A stretch of DNA of 64,000 nt, taken from JAGVIE01 sp964520905. Lineage in GTDB: Bacteria; Bacteroidota; Ignavibacteria; UBA10030; SZUA-254. Shown here in pieces: positions 1-8,088 of this stretch. Each line of letters opens with the position of its first letter. The first letter of the stretch is position 1. A program made the translations under genes and the position numbers. The stretch lies in the NCBI GenBank assembly GCA_964520905.1, contig CAZFQL010000007.1, positions 1 to 64,000 on the forward strand, in the 5' to 3' direction. Under the pieces are notes generated by a model. That model searched no databases. It was given only the letters and a program-made list of their open reading frames with translations, and was not told the origin of the DNA.

Positions 1-103
1 CTCCTTTCTTTGATACTACCTTTTCTCCATGTCCTATTTTCTGGGAAAGATCACAATTCTTAATAATCTATTACATATAACATGATTAATAAGGAGATTT
101 AAA

Positions 104-3100
104 ATGAGAAATCTAAAAATCATCAACATCATTACCAAGATTATTTTAATTATAATCTTGGTTTCAATGGGTATCCCATTCCAAGCTTATGGGCAAATTG
201 ATATGACCCGCTCATCCATACCTGTCCCATATAACACTTTATTTAACATTGCCCTAAAGAATAATTACTCACCATTCTCCGACATATGGATAAATGTTAA
301 GGATAATGCTTCTGCAAGTAATACGACAAACATGATCTTTGGTAACCATCAAGATGCATCGTATGGTATTGACAAAGCTCTTGGGGAAAAGGAAGCACCT
401 CCAATGCCACCAGGATTTGGGGTGGTATGGGTAAATATTCCCGGGAGAGTTAATCAATGGGGTGTTGGGCTTTTGCGCTATGACTATCGGGACATACCGA
501 CGAATTCTGAAAAGAAAGACACATTCAAACTCAGATTCCAGAACGGTGAAGCTCCTAATGCTGATTTCGTATTCAAATGGCCAAATGCCGACTACCTTAC
601 TCAGCGATGCGACAGTATGTTCATCTATAATCCCTTGTTAGGTTCACCCATCAACATGTTTACAACAGATAGCCTCGTCATACCTGCAACCGGTGACAAT
701 GGAATATACACACTCACGATTTACAAATATGGCTGTAGATTACTTGAACTTATTCGGCCTAATGGGGGTGAGTATTTTTACATTGGTTCAACTGATACGA
801 TTAAGTGGCAATCTTTTGGAATAAACACTGTTCAACTTGAGTACTCTACCGATGCAGGAAGTTCTTGGTCTCTTATAGCTGGATCGGTACCTGCATCTAA
901 TGGTATTTTTACATGGGATATACCCAACGCTCCGACAAACAAGGCGAAGATACGCCTCAGCGACTCGAGCGATACGAACGTCTTCGACGAAAGCGATACT
1001 ACGTTTACTATACAGCATCCGCCTGTGATGACTGTTGTTCCAGATTCGTTCGCTGTTAGTCTTAATGAAGGCGACAGTACATCACGAACGATGACGATTG
1101 GGAATGTAGGGTTAGGGGATTTGCAGTGGGAGATTACTGCCTCTTCTACTTCAATTAAGACTATGGAAAGCTTAAAAATTCAATATTTTTCGAAATCAAC
1201 CGTATCGGATCCGAGCTTACCATTTATGAATACTGATTTCTTGGATATGCCTCCTAATCGATTCCAATACACTGGGCAGAACATATCCGGCGTTTATTTT
1301 AGCGATGGTTTTGAAGATGGTGATTATAACGGCTGGACGAGCTTAGGGACTGGGACGAAAGAAGTCACAAATGCGACAGCCGCAAATGGGACGGAGTATA
1401 GCTTTCATGAGTATAACTCTCCGGGAGGGCACGATCTTGGTGTTGTTCATTATTTGGGTTCTCTGCAGCCTAAATATGTCAGTGTGTATATCCGATCCGG
1501 TTCTACTTCAACGTCGGATGCCTATTTCGTTCCGAGAAGTAGTTTTGGCTCTTTCCCTTTCTGGATATACGCCAGTGAGTCTGGTCAAATCCGAGTAGGA
1601 GGAAATAGTTGGTCAATCGATGCAGGCACCTATGTTGCACAAGTATGGTATCATGCAGAATTTAAGAATATTAGCTGGAGCGATTCAACATTTGATTTTT
1701 ATCTTGATGGGAATTTAATTCAAAGTGGCTTATCACTGGAAGGCTCATCAGATGTAGCATCGATTTATCTGTATAATTATGATGCCGGTTCGGAAGGATG
1801 GTGGGATGAAATCTATATCGGCGACGCCAATATGGATTGGTGGAATATTACACCAACATCTGGAACAGTGCCCTCAGGATCTACTCAAGATGTGAATGTG
1901 AAGTTCAACGCAAAGGATTTGCGAGGTGGTGATTACCATGCAACCATCGTCATTGAAAGCAACGATCCTGTGAACAGTCGGAAACAAGTGCCAGCACACC
2001 TTCATGTTATTGGAGCGCCAAACATTGTTGTTTCTGATGACACACTCGATTTCGGTGATGGATTCATTGGATACAATGATACATTGATGTTGAGAATAAG
2101 CAATACCGGCTCAGACACACTTAAAATCAGTGGGATAGTTATCGATAACAGCCACTTTACAGTGGATGGGAGTACAATCTTTTCAGTTAGTCCCGATCAA
2201 TATCGAGATGTGGGAGTTGTTTTTTCTCCCACAACAACGGGATTAGAGAGTGGAACGTTGACAATCAGCAGTAACGACTCATCCGATTTAACTGTGGTAG
2301 TGTATCTGCGGGGTAATGGCATCCATCCGCCTGTGATGACTGTTGTACCCGATTCGTTCGCTGTTAGTCTTAACGAAGGCGACAGCACATCACGAACAAT
2401 GACAATTGGAAATACGGGTTTAGGGGAATTACGTTGGAGTATCAATATTACATCCGGTGTCGTAAATACAAATATTACCAAGAGAACGGAACAAGAGAGA
2501 TCAAATCTTGTAAGAGAAATTGCATCTCACCCAGATGGAAATAATGCCGGTGTTCCGACAGTGTCTCCATATAGCTGGCAGGAGATTTTGAGGGTTGGAG
2601 GTACGAAGAAAATATTGTCATGGGTTGGCTACACCGATCTAAGCTACGGCGGAGAATACGAAAACACATTGAACGCCATTCGAATGCACTTCTCAGATTT
2701 CAGTATAGACTCAACTTCTACCACATCGTCCACTGTTCTTGAGAACCTCCTCAGTGATAAAAATATCTTTCTCGTTCCAGAACAAGAAATTATATCAGAC
2801 TTAACCTCCTTGGGTACATCGTTTAGTACTGTGTTAAGCAACTTTGTCAACCATGGCGGAACCATCATCGTACTTGATCATGGTCATATGGGTGCAACGA
2901 CGTTGTTAAACGGAACGGGATTATTGAGTATAGAAAATGTTGTTCCATCGGATGCCTTTGCTGTCGTGCATGACCCAACAAGTCCATTGGTCAAAGGGTT
3001 ACCTACAACATTTTATGCACTCAATGGATCGAACTATCACACATCATCCGATGGGCAAAAAATAGTTCGTGACAGCGTAACTGGAAACAACCGGGTGACA

Positions 3101-5029
3101 GTGAAGAAGATAGGAGGAGGTCGGGTAATATACATCGGAATGGATTATTATAGTTACAATTCTGAGATGGCTCGGTTACTGGCAAACGCTGTTGAGAGTT
3201 CAATCTCTGACTTTTTAACTGTGGAGCCAAACTCAGGTGTTGTATCTTCTGGCTTGTCGCAGGATGTAACCGTAAACTTTAATGCTGAGAAATTGCGAGG
3301 TGGCGACTATCATGCAAACATCGTCATTGAAAGCAACGATCCTGTGAATAATCTGAAACAAGTGCCAGCACACCTCCATGTTATTGGAGCGCCAAACATT
3401 GTTGTTTCTGATGACACACTCGATTTCGGTGATGGATTCATTGGATACAATGATACATTGATGTTGAGAATAAGCAATACCGGCTCAGACACACTTAAAA
3501 TCAGTGGGATAGTTATCGATAACAGCCACTTTACAGTGGATGGGAGTACAATCTTTTCAGTTAGTCCCGATCAATATCGAGATGTGGGAGTTGTTTTTTC
3601 TCCCACAACAACGGGATTAGAGAGTGGAACGTTGACAATCAGCAGTAACGACTCATCCGATTTAACTATGTTAGTGCATCTGCAGGGTAATGGTGCCCAT
3701 CCACCTGTGATGACAGTTGTACCGGATTCGTTCATGGTAAGTCTGAACGAAGGCGACAGTACATCACGTACGATGACAATTGGGAATACGGGTTTAGGGA
3801 CATTGCATTGGACTGTTACTGGAACTTCTATTACAGAAAATAAACTCTTACATGACTACGTCAAACCTCAGAATGAACACGCTGGGAATGTTTTTAATGG
3901 CGTCGAGGTTTCTGATCCGACTTCATTGCAAAACTTTAATATAGCCAACGATGACCTTGAATTTTATAACGTTGTTAATCAAAATAAAAAATGGCAGAAT
4001 TTGCAGACAAGTTTTTCTGCCACAACAACCATAAGTTTTGATGACACCACTGCACCCTGTCTTTTCGTTAATGCGTATCCATTGCATTTACGTTATTCAC
4101 AGTTTGGTGTGAATTTTCAAAGTGGAGCAAATCCCAACGGTGGTGCAATAGTGGATAGCTGTGGAAACTGGGGGGTGTCAGGATTTTCATCACCCAATTT
4201 TCTTGGATTTAACACCAGTGCAACTCTCGCCAACGGAGGGAGGCCCATTCTTCCAGAAACCTTGTATTTTTCCATTCCAACGGCTTTTGTTCGCGCACAA
4301 TTTGGACTTGGGCGTTCAAGTTCACCAGTCACAATAACAGTAACTGGCTTTAATTCATCTAATTCCATTGTGGCAAGAGATTCTATTTCTCCTACATTCG
4401 TTTTGCAGCCACTTGAGATATCCGGTTCCGGTATCATCAAAGTGGTGATTAGTACTACATCTTTCAATTCATATTATTTTGTGATTGATGATCTGAATTA
4501 TGGAGGAACTCCATGGCTTAGTGTCGATCCGACCAGTGGGACAGTCGCACCATCAGCGACACAGGATGTCACGGTCCAGTTCAATGCGGAAGGATTAGAT
4601 TCTGGATTCTACACGGGAACAATGTTAATCTCAAGCAACGACCCGGCTCGTCCGCTGATCACACTCCCTATCGCTCTCCATGTGATAAGTGGTCCTGTTG
4701 GCGTGGAAGACGTGCTCGACAGAGTGCCGAAAGAGTTTGTGCTCAGCCAGAACTATCCGAATCCGTTCAACCCGCTGACGAAGATACGGTATGAATTGCC
4801 GGTGATGAGCCAGGTGAGATTGAAGATATACAACCTCCTTGGTCAGGAAGTTATGACACTTGTGGATGAAGTACAACTTGCCGGTTTTGTTGCCATCGAT
4901 TGGAATTCGACGAACAATGCCGGCGCTTCGGTAGCAAGCGGTATTTATTTCTACCGGCTCGAAGCGACTAACATTGCAAACCCGAGAGATTCATTCGTAC
5001 AGGTGAAAAAACTGATGCTGATTAAGTAA
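104..5029 (+). CDS. Giant T9SS-exported multidomain surface protein (choice-of-anchor D repeats)
   Basis: A 1641-residue protein with a signal peptide (about residues 1-31, ending QAYGQ). A Ser/Thr-rich Kre9-like beta domain lies near 218-304. A short motif starting PPVMTVVPDSF occurs three times, near 306, 742 and 1200. A concanavalin-like lectin-type region lies near 396-579. Two choice-of-anchor-D/ASPM-like Ig domains lie near 639-736 and 1098-1196. A region near 824-1032 resembles class-I glutamine-amidotransferase-like/DUF4350 folds (HGGTIIVLDHGH). The last about 100 residues are a T9SS type A sorting domain (QNYPNPFNP, LLGQEVMTLVDE, final KKLMLIK). The start is supported by AAGGAG at 91-96. 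Known for the family: such proteins cross the outer membrane by T9SS and are anchored or released. The ligand is unknown; an adhesin or surface-layer role is inferred. Confidence 0.85.
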   Translation: MRNLKIINIITKIILIIILVSMGIPFQAYGQIDMTRSSIPVPYNTLFNIALKNNYSPFSDIWINVKDNASASNTTNMIFGNHQDASYGIDKALGEKEAPPMPPGFGVVWVNIPGRVNQWGVGLLRYDYRDIPTNSEKKDTFKLRFQNGEAPNADFVFKWPNADYLTQRCDSMFIYNPLLGSPINMFTTDSLVIPATGDNGIYTLTIYKYGCRLLELIRPNGGEYFYIGSTDTIKWQSFGINTVQLEYSTDAGSSWSLIAGSVPASNGIFTWDIPNAPTNKAKIRLSDSSDTNVFDESDTTFTIQHPPVMTVVPDSFAVSLNEGDSTSRTMTIGNVGLGDLQWEITASSTSIKTMESLKIQYFSKSTVSDPSLPFMNTDFLDMPPNRFQYTGQNISGVYFSDGFEDGDYNGWTSLGTGTKEVTNATAANGTEYSFHEYNSPGGHDLGVVHYLGSLQPKYVSVYIRSGSTSTSDAYFVPRSSFGSFPFWIYASESGQIRVGGNSWSIDAGTYVAQVWYHAEFKNISWSDSTFDFYLDGNLIQSGLSLEGSSDVASIYLYNYDAGSEGWWDEIYIGDANMDWWNITPTSGTVPSGSTQDVNVKFNAKDLRGGDYHATIVIESNDPVNSRKQVPAHLHVIGAPNIVVSDDTLDFGDGFIGYNDTLMLRISNTGSDTLKISGIVIDNSHFTVDGSTIFSVSPDQYRDVGVVFSPTTTGLESGTLTISSNDSSDLTVVVYLRGNGIHPPVMTVVPDSFAVSLNEGDSTSRTMTIGNTGLGELRWSINITSGVVNTNITKRTEQERSNLVREIASHPDGNNAGVPTVSPYSWQEILRVGGTKKILSWVGYTDLSYGGEYENTLNAIRMHFSDFSIDSTSTTSSTVLENLLSDKNIFLVPEQEIISDLTSLGTSFSTVLSNFVNHGGTIIVLDHGHMGATTLLNGTGLLSIENVVPSDAFAVVHDPTSPLVKGLPTTFYALNGSNYHTSSDGQKIVRDSVTGNNRVTVKKIGGGRVIYIGMDYYSYNSEMARLLANAVESSISDFLTVEPNSGVVSSGLSQDVTVNFNAEKLRGGDYHANIVIESNDPVNNLKQVPAHLHVIGAPNIVVSDDTLDFGDGFIGYNDTLMLRISNTGSDTLKISGIVIDNSHFTVDGSTIFSVSPDQYRDVGVVFSPTTTGLESGTLTISSNDSSDLTMLVHLQGNGAHPPVMTVVPDSFMVSLNEGDSTSRTMTIGNTGLGTLHWTVTGTSITENKLLHDYVKPQNEHAGNVFNGVEVSDPTSLQNFNIANDDLEFYNVVNQNKKWQNLQTSFSATTTISFDDTTAPCLFVNAYPLHLRYSQFGVNFQSGANPNGGAIVDSCGNWGVSGFSSPNFLGFNTSATLANGGRPILPETLYFSIPTAFVRAQFGLGRSSSPVTITVTGFNSSNSIVARDSISPTFVLQPLEISGSGIIKVVISTTSFNSYYFVIDDLNYGGTPWLSVDPTSGTVAPSATQDVTVQFNAEGLDSGFYTGTMLISSNDPARPLITLPIALHVISGPVGVEDVLDRVPKEFVLSQNYPNPFNPLTKIRYELPVMSQVRLKIYNLLGQEVMTLVDEVQLAGFVAIDWNSTNNAGASVASGIYFYRLEATNIANPRDSFVQVKKLMLIK
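2003..2293 (+). repeat. Intragenic 291-bp repeat, copy 1
   Basis: This stretch encodes an Ig-like choice-of-anchor-D domain. By eye it is identical to 3377-3667 in the same gene, whereas the flanking coding sequence differs. That points to recent duplication or gene conversion inside the gene. Confidence 0.8.
3377..3667 (+). repeat. Intragenic 291-bp repeat, copy 2
   Basis: Second copy of the 291-bp block at 2003-2293. I see no difference between them over the whole length. Divergence starts on both sides at once. Confidence 0.8.
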
Positions 5030-5044
5030 GTCGGCTTATCTATT

Positions 5045-5086
5045 CCCCCTCTTGACATCCAGATGCTGAGAGGGGGATTTTTATTT
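5045..5086 (+). terminator. Rho-independent terminator after the giant surface protein
   Basis: An 8-bp perfect stem (CCCCCTCT at 5045-5052 with AGAGGGGG at 5069-5076) is followed by ATTTTTATTT. It lies 16 bases after the stop codon of the upstream gene. Confidence 0.85.
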
Positions 5087-5118
5087 AGGTTACGTCACTC
5101 GCTTGCTATTTGTTGGCT

Positions 5119-5147
5119 TTGACATTGACATAGAAGTTTGGTAATTT
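5119..5147 (+). promoter_or_regulatory. Possible promoter of the restriction-modification genes
   Basis: TTGACA at 5119-5124 and TAATTT at 5142-5147 are 17 bases apart, about 60 bases before the methyltransferase start. The -10 match is poor, and Bacteroidota-type sigma factors often use other consensus boxes, so this is only a candidate. Confidence 0.25.
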
Positions 5148-5206
5148 GCGATGGTGGCATGGATGATAGGCAAATCCAATATCTGTTTATTCATTAAAGT
5201 AATTGA

Positions 5207-6529
5207 ATGGAAATTAAGACTCATCATAAAATAATTAACGGCGATAGTCGAGAAATGACCGAATTGCCAGACAATTCTGTGCATCTTATTATTACTTCTC
5301 CACCGTATTGGCAGCTAAAAGATTACGGTTCCGAAAATCAGATTGGCTATCATGAAAATTATGAAAGGTACATCAACAATCTGAGTTTGGTTTGGAAAGA
5401 ATGCTATCGCGTGTTGCATAACGGCTGCCGTCTCTGTGTTAACATCGGAGACCAGTTTGCCCGCTCGGTATATTATGGAAGGTATAAAGTAATTCCGATC
5501 AGAGAAGAGATAATCAAATTCTGTGAAAATATTGGTTTTGATTATATGGGAGCCATAATTTGGCAAAAAGTAACAACGTCAAATACGACTGGTGGCGGTG
5601 TGCAAATGGGTTCATTTCCATTTCCTCGAAACGGTATTTTAAAAATTGATTACGAATTCATTCTTGTATTAAAAAAACTTGGTGATGCACCTAAACCGAC
5701 AGTAGAACAAAAAGAACTTTCTAAGATGACGAACGAAGAATGGAATACTTACTTCGCAGGTCATTGGAATTTTGCCGGTGCACGACAGGACAAGCATATT
5801 GCAGTGTTCCCTGAAGAATTGCCTAAACGTTTAATAAAGATGTTTTCATTTGTTAACGATACAGTTCTTGACCCATTCGCCGGAAGCGGAACAACTTCAC
5901 TTGCCGCAAAACATTTTGATCGTAATTCAATAGGTTATGAAATTAATTCCGAATTCATTCCGATCATAAAAGAAAAACTAGAAGCAAATCAGATTGATAT
6001 GAATGGAATGACCTACGAATTTGTTGAACAAAAAATCGCTAATCTCGATCAACAAGAACGACAGGCAAGATTTGAAAAGCTCATTCAAGATCTTCCATAT
6101 ATTTATCGAGATCCACACGAACTTGACAAGAAAATTGATCCGAAGAAGTTACAATTCGGTTCTAAGATCGATAAGAATGGAGCCGGCAAGAGAGAAGAAT
6201 TCTTTACAGTAAAAGAAGTCATAAGTCCTGAAAAAATAAAGCTGAGCAACGGCTTGATTTTAAAACTAATTGGAGTTAAGGAAAAACCATCAATTAACGG
6301 TAAAGCGATTCAATTTATGATTGACAAAACTAAGGGAAAAAAAGTATTCTTGAAGTATGACAATCAAAAATATGATAACCAAAACAACTTGCTTTGTTAT
6401 CTCTATCTTGAGAACAAGACTTTCATCAATGCACATTTGATAAAAAATGGTTTGGTACAGGTTGATGGTGAAGCGGATTATAAGTATAAACAAAAATTTA
6501 TAATGCTGAATAAAGAAGCAAATGACTAA
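5207..6529 (+). CDS. Type II DNA methyltransferase (N4-cytosine/N6-adenine type) with C-terminal SNase-like domain
   Basis: A 440-residue protein. The catalytic motif IV TSPPYW is near residues 30-35 and the AdoMet-binding motif I DPFAGSGTT is at 222-230. This order (IV before I) is that of beta-class amino-methyltransferases; SPPY is common in m4C enzymes. Residues about 332-437 extend beyond the usual methyltransferase end and follow the staphylococcal-nuclease (SNase/OB) pattern: a strand pair ending LKLIGVKEKP, then FLKYDNQKYDN, then INAHLIKNGLVQV. The SNase catalytic Asp/Arg/Glu positions appear replaced, so this tail is probably a DNA-binding module rather than an active nuclease. The downstream endonuclease gene overlaps by 8 bases, so the two are co-translated. 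Its job is to protect host sites from that enzyme. Target sequence not determined here. Confidence 0.85.
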   Translation: MEIKTHHKIINGDSREMTELPDNSVHLIITSPPYWQLKDYGSENQIGYHENYERYINNLSLVWKECYRVLHNGCRLCVNIGDQFARSVYYGRYKVIPIREEIIKFCENIGFDYMGAIIWQKVTTSNTTGGGVQMGSFPFPRNGILKIDYEFILVLKKLGDAPKPTVEQKELSKMTNEEWNTYFAGHWNFAGARQDKHIAVFPEELPKRLIKMFSFVNDTVLDPFAGSGTTSLAAKHFDRNSIGYEINSEFIPIIKEKLEANQIDMNGMTYEFVEQKIANLDQQERQARFEKLIQDLPYIYRDPHELDKKIDPKKLQFGSKIDKNGAGKREEFFTVKEVISPEKIKLSNGLILKLIGVKEKPSINGKAIQFMIDKTKGKKVFLKYDNQKYDNQNNLLCYLYLENKTFINAHLIKNGLVQVDGEADYKYKQKFIMLNKEAND

Positions 6530-7220
6530 ATTACCCGATAAACGATACTCAAAAGAATTCGGCAAGAAAGAAAAAGTATTAAACTATGCTTGTCAGACAT
6601 ATCAATTATCGCGCCCCAATAAAGTTGGAACGGTTATGGCTCTCATTCGTGAGTGCCAACCCAAGTCATTTCAAGAATGGGAGAAATGGTATTTTGAAAA
6701 TGCAGTCACCAATAGTAAAACTCCATCAAAAGTTACTAAAGATAGCTTGGAAGAACTAGGTGAACGGCTTTATGTCAAAATCAAAGAGATTGTTATCCCC
6801 GAATGGACCGAAGCGTTCAGCCAACTGACATTGCAAGATTGTGTTGATTATATTTTCAATCTTACTATCAATCGAACTTATGATGGCTTTATAAGAGAGA
6901 AATCTGTTATCGAAGATAATTTAGTAAAACACTTTCCAGATATTCGATTTGAGGAGAGTGATCCGGCACTTGACCACGCTGGAGACATTGATTATCTCGG
7001 TTGGGTGGGTAGCAAGGCATTTGGAATTCAAATTAAACCCGTAACTGCTAAAGCAAACTTCGGTAATTATTCAGCATCTGAAAGAATGAGAGCCAGCTTT
7101 GACAATTTTGAAGAAAAATATGGAGGTAAGGTTTTCATTGTATTCAGTATTGACGACAGAATTGTGAACGATGAAGTAATTAAAAAGATTACCGATGAAA
7201 TCGAACGACTTCGTGTTTAA
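6522..7220 (+). CDS. Type II restriction endonuclease, possibly MjaI family
   Basis: A 232-residue protein whose ATG overlaps the methyltransferase stop, so the two form one transcriptional unit. Residues 154-172 hold a PD-(D/E)XK-like core: GDID (Asp157) on one strand and IQIK (Gln170, Lys172) on the next, with the preceding DHAG. The size and this core resemble the MjaI-type restriction enzymes (known to cut CTAG), but I make that family link from memory and it is tentative. The N-terminal half is alpha-helical and unassigned. The gene looks intact. The role inferred from context is cleavage of unmethylated foreign DNA. An alternative is another PD-(D/E)XK Type II family with the same pairing. 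Confidence 0.7.
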   Translation: MTKLPDKRYSKEFGKKEKVLNYACQTYQLSRPNKVGTVMALIRECQPKSFQEWEKWYFENAVTNSKTPSKVTKDSLEELGERLYVKIKEIVIPEWTEAFSQLTLQDCVDYIFNLTINRTYDGFIREKSVIEDNLVKHFPDIRFEESDPALDHAGDIDYLGWVGSKAFGIQIKPVTAKANFGNYSASERMRASFDNFEEKYGGKVFIVFSIDDRIVNDEVIKKITDEIERLRV

Positions 7221-7344
7221 TCGATCGATATTTTCAAGCGAGATATATGTAGAATAGTGCAAGTTGATTCCTTGCCACAATCTTCGTATATTTCGAACGT
7301 AATTGTCAATTGATAATTGGCAATTATTAGTTGATAATTAATTT

Positions 7345-7447
7345 GGGGCTGTAGCTCAGTCCCAATCTGACTGAACTTAACAAATGAAATGCAGTTAAGT
7401 TCATCGTCAGATTGAGGATCCCGCTGAAAGCGGGATTGGGCTACGGC
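7345..7447. repeat. Cloverleaf-like structured repeat beginning with a partial tRNA-Ala copy
   Basis: The first 16 bases (7345-7360) equal the first 16 bases of the tRNA at 7460. After that the sequence departs and folds. One arm is TGAACTTAAC (7372-7381) with GTTAAGTTCA (7394-7403). A second arm is ATCCCGC (7418-7424) with GCGGGAT (7430-7436). An outer stem pairs GCTGTAGC (7349-7356) with GCTACGGC (7440-7447), with one G-T pair. It is not a working tRNA because it has no anticodon or T arm. Confidence 0.6.
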
Positions 7448-7459
7448 AAAAAAATAAAT

Positions 7460-7532
7460 GGGGCTGTAGCTCAGTTGGGAGAGCGCCTGAATGGCATTCA
7501 GGAGGTCGTCGGTCCGATCCCGATCAGCTCCA
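7460..7532 (+). tRNA. tRNA-Ala (anticodon GGC)
   Basis: A full cloverleaf is readable. The 7-bp acceptor stem is GGGGCTG with CAGCTCC, and the D arm contains GCTCAGTTGGGAGAGC. The anticodon stem is CCTGA/TCAGG around loop ATGGCAT (anticodon GGC). The T stem is GTCGG/CCGAT and the discriminator is A. CCA is not encoded. The T loop reads TCCGATC, so the usual T55 (pseudouridine) is C. This is rare and could affect modification or reflect a sequencing error. Confidence 0.93.
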
Positions 7533-7709
7533 CAAGATTGGTAAATGTTCGCCGGAGATAAACGCTTCTCCGGTTAAGTGAGTGATAAGGTATCGGTTCA
7601 AATTATAAGATTCTTCATCGCTTCACTCCTCAGATGACAGTTAAAATTATTTTTTAGTCAACCCTCATTTCAAGTATCCGCAGATTAACCTTTGAGTGAA
7701 AGGCAAACT

Positions 7710-8069
7710 ATGAGTAAACGTCTTGATGAGTTTCAATCCTTCCGAAAAAAAATGAATGATCGCATCCTGAGCGCTGATAATCGAGCCATAAAAAGATTTT
7801 TCAGTGTCGATACGCTTACCTATGAACCGGGTAAGTTGGACGAGAAAACAAAAGAGATGCTCGGGCTTGTTTCTTCGATGGTACTGCGCTGTGACGATTG
7901 CGTATCCTACCACATCATGCAGTGCAAAGAAGCAGGTGTAACCGATGAAGAGATGTTCGAAATATTCAGTGTCGCCTTAACAGTTGGTGGATCAATAGTT
8001 ATACCACATCTCAGACGGGCTGTCGCGTTTTTAGATGAACTGAACGAACAATCTCAAACGAAGAACTGA
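7710..8069 (+). CDS. AhpD-like / carboxymuconolactone decarboxylase family protein
   Basis: A 119-residue protein starting at the ATG at 7710 (AAAGG about 6 bases upstream); an upstream TTG in the same frame at 7692 has no better signal. Residues 61-68 read CDDCVSYH, the CxxCxxxH signature of the AhpD-like alkylhydroperoxidase fold. The two cysteines and the histidine form the redox centre in AhpD. The protein is all helical and of normal length for a small CMD-domain protein. The likely role is a cytoplasmic thiol peroxidase or reductase; the reductant partner is not encoded nearby. The next gene begins 19 bases downstream, so the two may be co-transcribed. Confidence 0.85.
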   Translation: MSKRLDEFQSFRKKMNDRILSADNRAIKRFFSVDTLTYEPGKLDEKTKEMLGLVSSMVLRCDDCVSYHIMQCKEAGVTDEEMFEIFSVALTVGGSIVIPHLRRAVAFLDELNEQSQTKN

Positions 8070-8088
8070 ATAAAAGGTAATTAAATCA

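Noticed and set aside
5090..5284. 64-codon minus-strand frame before and over the methyltransferase start
   Set aside because: It overlaps the conserved N-terminus of the methyltransferase and has no family pattern.
7345..7360. Second tRNA-Ala gene
   Set aside because: Only the first 16 bases match; no anticodon arm or T arm follows.
5207..7532. Prophage or integrative element around the R-M genes and tRNA
   Set aside because: No integrase, no 3'-end tRNA duplication and no phage genes; only a cassette-sized gain is plausible.
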